The notes beneath the pieces are model-generated. The model saw only the letters and a program-made list of their open reading frames with translations. It was not told where the DNA came from and did no database searches. A DNA stretch of 64,000 nucleotides from Liolophura sinensis (taxonomy: Eukaryota > Mollusca > Polyplacophora > Chitonida > Chitonidae), in NCBI RefSeq assembly GCF_032854445.1, contig NW_027018174.1, positions 1 to 64,000 on the forward strand, read 5' to 3'. This document shows, piece after piece, positions 49,361-61,987 of this stretch (positions are counted from its first letter, which is position 1; each line of letters begins with the position of its first letter). The position numbers and the translations under genes are program-made.

Positions 49361-52300
49361 TTGCATTTTTACCTGGTCATTTTGTTAATTGAAAATCGGC
49401 TACACTGTACTCTGTACAATCGCGACTGGTCATTACTATATTCAACTTTTGACTATAAGTTATGTGCCCTTCGGTAGCCCCGAAGACGTCAAATCTTTGG
49501 GCTAAGCCCATTAACTCACCCAGCAATTGTCTTATTTCTAAGTCCAAGACAATCTCAATGTCTTTATCTACGTGTAGAAAAACCACACCATTTGTACATG
49601 AAAAACACAAGGTACTTGATACAGTCTGCTGTAAAAAGTACAACTAAACACTGACCCACATTTATAAGGTGCAAAAAGATGCGGAATTGAGCCAGGCATC
49701 GGCAGCTGTTGAAAAATTGCAAATTTCCCTGGTTTCCATGGAGTAAGAGCCGTTACTGGGCACGTGATTATGACATAAATGATCATTGAATTGTCTCTAC
49801 AGCCAAAAGTATTGGTCAGAGAGCAACGCGTTTTGCACCATTCGATTTCTCTGCCACAAAATACGTCGGATTAGCCTCTTACTAGTTGCACTGGAACAGT
49901 TTTTCCACTTTTGCATTTTTACCTGGTCTTTTTGTTAATTGAAATCGGCTACACTGTACTCTGTACAATCGCGACTGGTTATTACTATATTCAAACTTTT
50001 TGACTATAAGTTTTGAGCCCTTCGGTAGGCCAGAAGACGATAAATCTTTGGCCAAGCCCATTTAACTCACCCAGACAATTGCCTTACTTCTAAGTGCAAG
50101 ACAATCTCAATGTCTTTATCTACGTGTAGAAAAACCACACCATTTGTACGTGAAAAACACAAGGTACTTGATACAGTCTGCTGTAAAAAGTACAACTTAA
50201 ACACTTGCCCCACTTCAGTAAGGTGCCAAAGATGCGAATAGAGCCACGTATTGGCAGCTGTTGAAAAATTGCAAATTTTCCTGGTTTCCATGGAGTAAGA
50301 GACGTTGCTACGCACGTGATTATGACATCAATGATCATTCAATTGTCACTACAGCAAAAGTATTGGTCGGAGAGCAACGCGGTTTGCAACCATTCAAATT
50401 CTCGTCACAAAATACGTCGGATTAGCCTCTTAATAGTTGAACTGGAACAGTTTTTCCACTTTGCATTTTTGCCTGGTGTTTTTTGTTAATTGAAGCCGGC
50501 TACACTGTACTCTGTACAATCGCGACTGGTCATTACTATTTTTAACTTTTGACTATAAGTTATGTGCCCTTCGGTAGTCCAGAAGACGGCAAATCTTTGG
50601 GCCAAGCCCATTTAACTCACCCAGCAATTGCCTTACTTCTAAGTGCAAGACAATCTCAATGTCTTTATCTACGTGTAGAAATACCACACCATTTGTACAT
50701 AAAAAACACAAGGTACTTCATACAGTCTGCTGTAAAAAGTACAACTGAACACTGACCCACATTTATAGGGTGCCAAAAGATGCGGAATTGGCCAGGCATC
50801 GGCAGTTGTTAAAAAATTGCAAATTTTCCTGGTTTCCATGGAGTAAGAGCCGTTGCTGGGCACGTGATTATGACATAAATGATCATTCAATTGTCGCTAC
50901 AGCCAAAAGCATTGGTTGGAGAGCAACGCGGATTGCACCATTCGATTTCTCGTCACAAATTACGTCGGATTAGCCTCTTACTAGTAGCACTGGAACAGTT
51001 TTTCCACTTTTGCATTTTTACCTGGTCTTTTTGTTAATTGAAATCGGCTACACTGTACTCTGTACAATCGCGACTGGTCATTACTATATTCAACTTTTGA
51101 CTATAAGTTATGTGCCCTTCGGTAGCCCAGAAGACGACAAATCTTTGGGCCAAGCCCATTTAACTCACCCAGCAATTGCCTTACTTCTAAGTCTAAGACA
51201 ATCTCAATGTCTTTACCTACGTGTAGAAAAACCACACCATTTGTACGTGAAAAACACAAGGTACTTGATACAGTCTGCTGTAAAAAGTACAACTGAACAC
51301 TGACCCACTTCAGTAAGGTGCAAAAAGATGCGGAATTGAGCCAGGCATCGGCAGCTGTTGAAAAATTGCAAATTTCCCTGGTTTCCATGGAGTAAGAGAC
51401 GTTGCTGGGCACGTGATTATGACATCAATGATCATTCAATTGTCACTACAGCCAAAAGTATTGGTCGGAGAGCAACGCGGTTTGCACCATTCGATTTCTC
51501 GTCACAAAATACGTCGGATTAGCCTCTTACCAGCAGCACTGGAACAGTTTTTCCACTTTTGCATTTTTACCTGGTCTTTTTGTTAATTGAAATCGGCTAC
51601 ACTGTACTCTGTACAATCGCGACTGGTCATTACTATATTCAACTTTTGACTATAAGTTATGTGCCCTTCGGTAGCCCCGAAGACGTCAAATCTTTGGGCT
51701 AAGCCCATTTAACTCACCCAGCAATTGTCTTACTTCTAAGTCCAAGACAATCTCAATGTCTTTATCTACGTGTAGAAAAACCACACCATTTGTACGTAAA
51801 AAACACAAGGTACTTGATACAGTCTGCTGTAAAAAGTACAACTGAACACTGACCCACATTTATAAGGTGCCAAAAGATGCGGAATTGGGCCAGGCATCGG
51901 CAACTGTTAAAAAATTGCAAATATCCCTGGTTTCCATGGAGTAAGAGCCGTTACTGGGCACGTGATTATGACATAAATGATCATTCAATTGTCTCTACAG
52001 CCAAAAGTATTGGTCAGAGAGCAACGCGTTTTGCACCATTCGATTTCTCGCCACAAATTACGTCGGATTAGCCTCTTACTAGTAGCACTGGAACAGTTTT
52101 TCCACTTTTGCATTTTTACCTGGTCTTTTTGTTAATTGAAATCGGCTACACTGTACTCTGTACAATCGCGACTGGTCATTACTATATTCAACTTTTGACT
52201 ATAAGTTATGTGCCCTTCGGTAGTCCAGAAGACGGCAAATCTTTGGGCCAAGCCCATTTAACTCACCCAGCAATTGCCTTACTTCTAAGTGCAAGACAAT

Positions 52301-52656
52301 CTCAATGTCTTTATCTACGTGTAGAAATACCACACCATTTGTACATAAAAAACACAAGGTACTTCATACAGTCTGCTGTAAAAAGTACAACTGAACACTG
52401 ACCCACATTTATAGGGTGCCAAAAGATGCGGAATTGGGCCAGGCATCGGCAGTTGTTAAAAAATTGCAAATTTTCCTGGTTTCCATGGAGTAAGAGCCGT
52501 TGCTACGCACGTGATTATGACATAAATGATCATTCAATTGTCGCTACAGCCAAAAGTATTGGTCGGAGAGCAACGCGGATTGCACCATTCGATTTCTCGT
52601 CACAAATTACGTCGGATTAGCCTCTTACTAGTAGCACTGGAACAGTTTTTCCACTT
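49361..52656. repeat. B decamer II, six-monomer tandem copy 1 (M90-M95)
   Basis: M90 to M94 and the start of M95 match M96 to M101 at about +3293 bp. The order is d, e, f, h, i, then k. M95 begins as k and switches before about 52240 to the c haplotype (GGTAGTCCAGAAGACGGC, GTAGAAATACCACACC), skipping the monomers that would separate k from c. Single-base indels are frequent up to about 50780 and almost absent afterwards. Confidence 0.83.
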
Positions 52657-55600
52657 TTGCATTTTACCTGGTCATTTTGTTAATTGAAATCGGCTACACT
52701 GTACTCTGTACAATCGCGACTGGTCATTACTATATTCAACTTTTGACTATAAGTTATGTGCCCTTCGGTAGCCCCGAAGACGTCAAATCTTTGGGCTAAG
52801 CCCATTTAACTCACCCAGCAATTGTCTTATTTCTAAGTCCAAGACAATCTCAATGTCTTTATCTACGTGTAGAAAAACCACACCATTTGTACATGAAAAA
52901 CACAAGGTACTTGATACAGTCTGCTGTAAAAAGTACAACTAAACACTGACCCACATTTATAAGGTGCAAAAAGATGCGGAATTGAGCCAGGCATCGGCAG
53001 CTGTTGAAAAATTGCAAATTTCCCTGGTTTCCATGGAGTAAGAGCCGTTACTGGGCACGTGATTATGACATAAATGATCATTGAATTGTCTCTACAGCCA
53101 AAAGTATTGGTCAGAGAGCAACGCGTTTTGCACCATTCGATTTCTCGCCACAAAATACGTCGGATTAGCCTCTTACTAGTTGCACTGGAACAGTTTTTCC
53201 ACTTTTGCATTTTTACCTGGTCTTTTTGTTAATTGAAATCGGCTACACTGTACTCTGTACAATCGCGACTGGTTATTACTATATTCAACTTTTGACTATA
53301 AGTTTTGAGCCCTTCGGTAGGCCAGAAGACGATAAATCTTTGGGCCAAGCCCATTTAACTCACCCAGCAATTGCCTTACTTCTAAGTGCAAGACAATCTC
53401 AATGTCTTTATCTACGTGTAGAAAAACCACACCATTTGTACGTGAAAAACACAAGGTACTTGATACAGTCTGCTGTAAAAAGTACAACTTAACACTGACC
53501 CACTTCAGTAAGGTGCCAAAAGATGCGGAATAGAGCCACGTATTGGCAGCTGTTGAAAAATTGCAAATTTTCCTGGTTTCCATGGAGTAAGAGACGTTGC
53601 TACGCACGTGATTATGACATCAATGATCATTCAATTGTCACTACAGCCAAAAGTATTGGTCGGAGAGCAACGCGGTTTGCACCATTCAAATTCTCGTCAC
53701 AAAATACGTCGGATTAGCCTCTTAATAGTTGAACTGGAACAGTTTTTCCACTTTTGCATTTTTGCCTGGTGTTTTTGTTAATTGAAGCCGGCTACACTGT
53801 ACTCTGTACAATCGCGACTGGTCATTACTATTTTTAACTTTTGACTATAAGTTATGTGCCCTTCGGTAGTCCAGAAGACGACAAATCTTTGGGCCAAGCC
53901 CATTTAACTCACCCAGCAATTGCCTTACTTCTAAGTGCAAGACAATCTCAATGTCTTTATCTACGTGTAGAAATACCACACCATTTGTACATAAAAAACA
54001 CAAGGTACTTCATACAGTCTGCTGTAAAAAGTACAACTGAACACTGACCCACATTTATAGGGTGCCAAAAGATGCGGAATTGGGCCAGGCATCGGCAGTT
54101 GTTAAAAAATTGCAAATTTTCCTGGTTTCCATGGAGTAAGAGCCGTTGCTGGGCACGTGATTATGACATAAATGATCATTCAATTGTCGCTACAGCCAAA
54201 AGCATTGGTTGGAGAGCAACGCGGATTGCACCATTCGATTTCTCGTCACAAATTACGTCGGATTAGCCTCTTACTAGTAGCACTGGAACAGTTTTTCCAC
54301 TTTTGCATTTTTACCTGGTCTTTTTGTTAATTGAAATCGGCTACACTGTACTCTGTACAATCGCGACTGGTCATTACTATATTCAACTTTTGACTATAAG
54401 TTATGTGCCCTTCGGTAGCCCAGAAGACGACAAATCTTTGGGCCAAGCCCATTTAACTCACCCAGCAATTGCCTTACTTCTAAGTCTAAGACAATCTCAA
54501 TGTCTTTACCTATGTGTAGAAAAACCACACCATTTGTACGTGAAAAACACAAGGTACTTGATACAGTCTGCTGTAAAAAGTACAACTGAACACTGACCCA
54601 CTTCAGTAAGGTGCAAAAAGATGCGGAATTGAGCCAGGCATCGGCAGCTGTTGAAAAATTGCAAATTTCCCTGGTTTCCATGGAGTAAGAGACGTTGCTG
54701 GGCACGTGATTATGACATCAATGATCATTCAATTGTCACTACAGCCAAAAGTATTGGTCGGAGAGCAACGCGGTTTGCACCATTCGATTTCTCGTCACAA
54801 AATACGTCGGATTAGCCTCTTACCAGCAGCACTGGAACAGTTTTTCCACTTTTGCATTTTTACCTGGTCTTTTTGTTAATTGAAATCGGCTACACTGTAC
54901 TCTGTACAATCGCGACTGGTCATTACTATATTCAACTTTTGACTATAAGTTATGTGCCCTTCGGTAGCCCCGAAGACGTCAAATCTTTGGGCTAAGCCCA
55001 TTTAACTCACCCAGCAATTGTCTTACTTCTAAGTCCAAGACAATCTCAATGTCTTTATCTACGTGTAGAAAAACCACACCATTTGTACGTAAAAAACACA
55101 AGGTACTTGATACAGTCTGCTGTAAAAAGTACAACTGAACACTGACCCACATTTATAAGGTGCCAAAAGATGCGGAATTGGGCCAGGCATCGGCAACTGT
55201 TAAAAAATTGCAAATATCCCTGGTTTCCATGGAGTAAGAGCCGTTACTGGGCACGTGATTATGACATAAATGATCATTCAATTGTCTCTACAGCCAAAAG
55301 TATTGGTCAGAGAGCAACGCGTTTTGCACCATTCGATTTCTCGCCACAAATTACGTCGGATTAGCCTCTTACTAGTAGCACTGGAACAGTTTTTCCACTT
55401 TTGCATTTTTACCTGGTCTTTTTGTTAATTGAAATCGGCTACACTGTACTCTGTACAATCGCGACTGGTCATTACTATATTCAACTTTTGACTATAAGTT
55501 ATGTGCCCTTCGGTAGCCCAGAAGACGATAAATCTTTGGGCCAAGCCCATTTAACTCACCCAGCAATTGCCTTACTTCTAAGTGCAAGACAATCTCAATG

Positions 55601-58144
55601 TCTTTATCTACGTGTAGAAAAACCACACCATTTGTACGTGAAAAACACAAGGTACATGATACAGTCTGCTGTAAAAAGTACAACTGAACACTGACCCACT
55701 TCAATAAGGTGCAAAAAGATGCGGAATTGAGCCAGGCATCGGCAGCTGTTGAAAAATTGCAAATTTCCCTGGTTTCCATGGAGTAAGAGCCGTTACTGGG
55801 CACGTGATTATGACATAAATGATCATTGAATTGTCTCTACAGCCAAAAGTATTGGTCAGAGAGCAACGCGTTTTGCACCATTCGATTTCTCGCCACAAAA
55901 TACGTCGGATTAGCCTCTTACTAGTTGCACTGGAACAGTTTTTCCACTTTTGCATTTTTACCTGGTCTTTTTGTTAATTGAAATCGGCTACACTGTACTG
56001 CTACAATCGCGACTGGTCATTACTATATTCAACTTTTGACTATAAGTTTTGAGCCCTTTGGTAGGCCAGAAGACGACAAATCTTTGGGCCAAGCCCATTT
56101 AACTCACCCAGCAATTGCCTTACTTCTAAGTCTAAGACAATCTCAATGTCTTTATCTACGTGTAGAAAAACCACACCATTTGTACGTGAAAAACACAAGG
56201 TACTTGATACAGTCTGCTGTAAAAAGTACAACTTAACACTGACCCACATTTATAGGGTGCCAAAAGATGCGGAATTGGGCCAGGCATCGACAGTTGTTAA
56301 AAAATTGCAAATTTTCCTGGTTTCCATGGAGTAAGAGCCGTTGCTACGCACGTGATTATGACATAAATGATCATTCAATTGTCGCTACAGCCAAAAGCAT
56401 TGGTTGGAGAGCAACGCGGATTGCACCATTCGATTTCTCGTCACAAATTACGTCGGATTAGCCTCTTACTAGTAGCACTGGAACAGTTTTTCCACTTTTG
56501 CATTTTTGCCTGGTGTTTTTATTAATTAAAACCGGCTACACTGTACTCTGTACAATCGCGACTGGTCATTACTATATTCAACTTTTGACTATAAGTTATG
56601 TGCCCTTCGGTAGCCCAGAAGACGACGAATCTTTGGGCCAAGCCCATTTAACTCACCCAGCAATTGCCATACTTCTCAGTGCAAGACAATCTCAATGTCT
56701 TTATCTACGTGTAGAAAAACCACACCATTTGTACGTGAAAAACACAAGGTACTTCATGCAGTCTGCTGTAAAAAGTACAACTGAACACTGACCCACATAA
56801 ATAAGGTGCCTAAAGATGCGGAATTTAGCCAGGCATCGGCGGCTGTTGAAAAATTGCAAATTTTTTTGGTTTCCATGGAGTAAGAGCCGTTACTGGGCAC
56901 GTGATTATGACATAAATGATCATTCAATTGTCTCTACAGCCAAAAGTATTGGTCAGAGAGCCACGCGGTTTGCACCATTCGATTTCTCGTCACAAAATAC
57001 GTCGGATGAGCTTCTCACTAGTAGCACTGGAATAGTTTTTCCACTTTTGCATTTTTACCTGGTCTTTTTGTTAATTGAAATCGGCTACACTGTACTCTGT
57101 ACAATCGCGACTGGTCATTACTATATTCAACTTTTGACTATAAGTTATGTGCCCTTCGGTAGCCCAGAAGACGTCAAATCGTTGGGCCAAGCCCATTTAA
57201 CTCACCCAGCAATTGTCTTACTTCTAAGTCCAAGACAATCTCAATGTCTTTATCTACGTGTAGAAAACCCACACCATTTGTAGGTGAAAAACACAAGGTA
57301 CTTGATACAGTCTGCTGTAAAAAGTACAACTAAACACTGACCCACTTCAGTAAGGTGCCAAAAGATGCGGAATAGAGCCACGTATTGGCAGCTGTTGAAA
57401 AATTGCAAATTTTCCTGGTTTCCATGGAGTAAGAGACGTTGCTACGCACGTGATTATGACATCAATGATCATTCAATTGTCACTACAGCCAAAAGTATTG
57501 GTCGGAGAGCAACGCCGTTTGCACCATTCAAATTCTCGTCACAAAATACGTCGGATTAGCCTCTTAATAGTTGCACTGGAACAGTTTTTCCACTTTTGCA
57601 TTTTTGCGTGGTGTTTTTGTTAATTGAAGCCGGCTACACTGTACTCTGTACAATCGCGACTGGTCATTACTATATTTAACTTTTGACTATAAGTTATGTG
57701 CCCTTCGGTAGTCCAGAAGACGGCAAATCTTTGGGCCAAGCCCATTTAACTCACCCAGCAATTGCCTTACTTCTAAGTGCAAGACAATCTCAATGTCTTT
57801 ATCTACGTGTAGAAATACCACACCATTTGTACATAAAAAACACAAGGTACTTCATACAGTCTGCTGTAAAAAGTACAACTGAACACTGACCCACATTTAT
57901 AGGGTGCCAAAAGATGCGGAATTGGGCCAGGCATCGGCAGTTGTTAAAAAATTGCAAATTTTCCTGGTTTCCATGGAGTAAGAGCCGTTGCTACGCACGT
58001 GATTATGACATAAATGATCATTCAATTGTCGCTACAGCCAAAAGTATTGGTTGGAGAGCAACGCGGATTGCACCATTCGATTTCTCGTCACAAATTACGT
58101 CGGATTAGCCTCTTACTAGTAGCACTGGAACAGTTTTTCCACTT
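52657..58144. repeat. B decamer II, reference copy d-e-f-h-i-k-l-a-b-c (M96-M105, 5488 bp)
   Basis: This is the fullest copy: M96 is followed ten monomers later by M106 of the same type, at +5488/5489 bp. Markers are TCATTTTGTTAATTG with GGGCTAAGCCC (d), GTTTTGAGCCC with GGTAGGCCAG (e), ACTATTTTTAAC (f), TCTAAGACAATC with GACGACAAATC (h), GTAGCCCCGAAGACG (i), GGTACATGATACAG (k), GTACTGCTACAATCG (l), TTTTTATTAATTAAAACC (a), GTAGAAAACCCACACC (b) and GTAGAAATACC (c). The end of k repeats the end of d, and the start of l repeats the start of e, so conversion has also acted inside the unit. Confidence 0.87.
54303..54851. repeat. Reference subfamily B monomer (M99)
   Basis: This clean 549-bp unit serves as a map of B. 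GTACTCTGTAC is at 54348-54358, TGGGC-CAA-GCCCA at 54439-54451 and GCAATTGC at 54465-54472. CCATGG is at 54678-54683, a different place in the unit from the CCATGG of A. CACGTG is at 54703-54708 and the 10-bp palindrome AATGATCATT at 54720-54729. The longest forward open frame stops after 97 codons at GAACACTGA, so it is shorter than its A counterpart. Confidence 0.9.
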
Positions 58145-60340
58145 TTGCATTTTTACCTGGTCATTTTGTTAATTGAAATCGGCTACACTGTACTCTGTAC
58201 AATCGCGACTGGTCATTACTATATTCAACTTTTGACTATAAGTTATGTGCCCTTCGGTAGCCCCGAAGACGTCAAATCTTTGGGCTAAGCCCATTTAACT
58301 CACCCAGCAATTGTCTTATTTCTAAGTCCAAGACAATCTCAATGTCTTTATCTACGTGTAGAAAAACCACACCATTTGTACATGAAAAACACAAGGTACT
58401 TGATACAGTCTGCTGTAAAAAGTACAACTAAACACTGACCCACATTTATAAGGTGCAAAAAGATGCGGAATTGAGCCAGGCATCGGCAGCTGTTGAAAAA
58501 TTGCAAATTTCCCTGGTTTCCATGGAGTAAGAGCCGTTACTGGGCACGTGATTATGACATAAATGATCATTGAATTGTCTCTACAGCCAAAAGTATTGGT
58601 CAGAGAGCAACGCGTTTTGCACCATTCGATTTCTCGCCACAAAATACGTCGGATTAGCCTCTTACTAGTTGCACTGGAACAGTTTTTCCACTTTTGCATT
58701 TTTACCTGGTCTTTTTGTTAATTGAAATCGGCTACACTGTACTCTGTACAATCGCGACTGGTTATTACTATATTCAACTTTTGACTATAAGTTTTGAGCC
58801 CTTCGGTAGGCCAGAAGACGATAAATCTTTGGGCCAAGCCCATTTAACTCACCCAGCAATTGCCTTACTTCTAAGTGCAAGACAATCTCAATGTCTTTAT
58901 CTACGTGTAGAAAAACCACACCATTTGTACGTGAAAAACACAAGGTACTTGATACAGTCTGCTGTAAAAAGTACAACTTAACACTGACCCACTTCAGTAA
59001 GGTGCCAAAAGATGCGGAATAGAGCCACGTATTGGCAGCTGTTGAAAAATTGCAAATTTTCCTGGTTTCCATGGAGTAAGAGACGTTGCTACGCACGTGA
59101 TTATGACATCAATGATCATTCAATTGTCACTACAGCCAAAAGTATTGGTCGGAGAGCAACGCGGTTTGCACCATTCAAATTCTCGTCACAAAATACGTCG
59201 GATTAGCCTCTTAATAGTTGAACTGGAACAGTTTTTCCACTTTTGCATTTTTGCCTGGTGTTTTTGTTAATTGAAGCCGGCTACACTGTACTCTGTACAA
59301 TCGCGACTGGTCATTACTATTTTTAACTTTTGACTATAAGTTATGTGCCCTTCGGTAGTCCAGAAGACGGCAAATCTTTGGGCCAAGCCCATTTAACTCA
59401 CCCAGCAATTGCCTTACTTCTAAGTGCAAGACAATCTCAATGTCTTTATCTACGTGTAGAAATACCACACCATTTGTACATAAAAAACACAAGGTACTTC
59501 ATACAGTCTGCTGTAAAAAGTACAACTGAACACTGACCCACATTTATAGGGTGCCAAAAGATGCGGAATTGGGCCAGGCATCGGCAGTTGTTAAAAAATT
59601 GCAAATTTTCCTGGTTTCCATGGAGTAAGAGCCGTTGCTGGGCACGTGATTATGACATAAATGATCATTCAATTGTCGCTACAGCCAAAAGCATTGGTTG
59701 GAGAGCAACGCGGATTGCACCATTCGATTTCTCGTCACAAATTACGTCGGATTAGCCTCTTACTAGTAGCACTGGAACAGTTTTTCCACTTTTGCATTTT
59801 TACCTGGTCTTTTTGTTAATTGAAATCGGCTACACTGTACTCTGTACAATCGCGACTGGTCATTACTATATTCAACTTTTGACTATAAGTTATGTGCCCT
59901 TCGGTAGCCCAGAAGACGACAAATCTTTGGGCCAAGCCCATTTAACTCACCCAGCAATTGTCTTACTTCTAAGTCCAAGACAATCTCAATGTCTTTATCT
60001 ACGTGTAGAAAACCCACACCATTTGTAGGTGAAAAACACAAGGTACTTGATACAGTCTGCTGTAAAAAGTACAACTAAACACTGACCCACTTCAGTAAGG
60101 TGCCAAAAGATGCGGAATAGAGCCACGTATTGGCAGCTGTTGAAAAATTGCAAATTTTCCTGGTTTCCATGGAGTAAGAGACGTTGCTACGCACGTGATT
60201 ATGACATCAATGATCATTCAATTGTCACTACAGCCAAAAGTATTGGTCGGAGAGCAACGCCGTTTGCACCATTCAAATTCTCGTCACAAAATACGTCGGA
60301 TTAGCCTCTTAATAGTTGCACTGGAACAGTTTTTCCACTT
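58145..60340. repeat. B decamer II, start of next copy d-e-f-(h/b) (M106-M109)
   Basis: This is identical or nearly so to M96 to M99 at +5489 bp until inside M109. M109 (59792) opens as h with GACGACAAATC and then becomes b with GCAATTGTCTTAC, GTAGAAAACCCACACC and TTTGTAGGTG. The switch lies between about 59925 and 59960, in the conserved CTTTGGGCC to GCAATT block. It shortens the decamer to five monomers. Confidence 0.87.
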
Positions 60341-61987
60341 TTGCATTTTTGCCTGGTGTTTTTGTTAATTGAAGCCGGCTACACTGTACTCTGTACAATC
60401 GCGACTGGTCATTACTATATTTAACTTTTGACTATAAGTTATGTGCCCTTCGGTAACCCAGAAGACGGCAAATCTTTGGGCCAAGCCCATTTAACTCACC
60501 CAGCAATTGCCTTACTTCTAAGTGCAAGACAATCTCAATGTCTTTATCTACGTGTAGAAATACCACACCATTTGTACATAAAAAACACAAGGTACTTCAT
60601 ACAGTCTGCTGTAAAAAGTACAACTGAACACTGACCCACATTTATAGGGTGCCAAAAGATGCGGAATTGGGCCAGGCATCGGCAGTTGTTAAAAAATTGC
60701 AAATTTTCCTGGTTTCCATGGAGTAAGAGCCGTTGCTACGCACGTGATTATGACATAAATGATCATTCAATTGTCGCTACAGCCAAAAGTATTGGTTGGA
60801 GAGCAACGCGGATTGCACCATTCGATTTCTCGTCACAAATTACGTCGGATTAGCCTCTTACTAGTAGCACTGGAACAGTTTTTCCACTTTTGCATTTTTA
60901 CCTGGTCATTTTGTTAATTGAAATCGGCTACACTGTACTCTGTACAATCGCGACTGGTCATTACTATATTCAACTTTTGACTATAAGTTATGTGCCCTTC
61001 GGTAGCCCCGAAGACGTCAAATCTTTGGGCTAAGCCCATTTAACTCACCCAGCAATTGTCTTATTTCTAAGTCCAAGACAATCTCAATGTCTTTATCTAC
61101 GTGTAGAAAAACCACACCATTTGTACATGAAAAACACAAGGTACTTGATACAGTCTGCTGTAAAAAGTACAACTAAACACTGACCCACATTTATAAGGTG
61201 CAAAAAGATGCGGAATTGAGCCAGGCATCGGCAGCTGTTGAAAAATTGCAAATTTCCCTGGTTTCCATGGAGTAAGAGCCGTTACTGGGCACGTGATTAT
61301 GACATAAATGATCATTGAATTGTCTCTACAGCCAAAAGTATTGGTCAGAGAGCAACGCGTTTTGCACCATTCGATTTCTCGCCACAAAATACGTCGGATT
61401 AGCCTCTTACTAGTTGCACTGGAACAGTTTTTCCACTTTTGCATTTTTACCTGGTCTTTTTGTTAATTGAAATCGGCTACACTGTACTCTGTACAATCGC
61501 GACTGGTTATTACTATATTCAACTTTTGACTATAAGTTTTGAGCCCTTCGGTAGGCCAGAAGACGATAAATCTTTGGGCCAAGCCCATTTAACTCACCCA
61601 GCAATTGCCTTACTTCTAAGTGCAAGACAATCTCAATGTCTTTATCTACGTGTAGAAAAACCACACCATTTGTACGTAAAAAACACAAGGTACTTGATAC
61701 AGTCTGCTGTAAAAAGTACAACTTAACACTGACCCACTTCAGTAAGGTGCCAAAAGATGCGGAATAGAGCCACGTATTGGCAGCTGTTGAAAAATTGCAA
61801 ATTTTCCTGGTTTCCATGGAGTAAGAGACGTTGCTACGCACGTGATTATGACATCAATGATCATTCAATTGTCACTACAGCCAAAAGTATTGGTCGGAGA
61901 GCAACGCGGTTTGCACCATTCAAATTCTCGTCACAAAATACGTCGGATTAGCCTCTTACCAGCAGCACTGGAACAGTTTTTCCACTT
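60341..61987. repeat. B decamer II, c-d-(e/h) after five-monomer duplication (M110-M112)
   Basis: M110 to M112 repeat M105 to M107 at +2745 bp, exactly five monomers. M110 has a private GGTAACCCAGAAGACGG. M112 follows e through AATAGAGCCACGTATTGGC and CATTCAAATTCTCG, then ends with the h state CTCTTACCAGCAGCACTGG at about 61952. It is therefore an e-to-h fusion that skips two monomers, and it is followed by i. Confidence 0.86.

Noticed and set aside
54303-54851. Hammerhead ribozyme in the satellite transcript
   Set aside because: I find no CTGANGA core together with a GAAA element on either strand of the reference A or B monomer.
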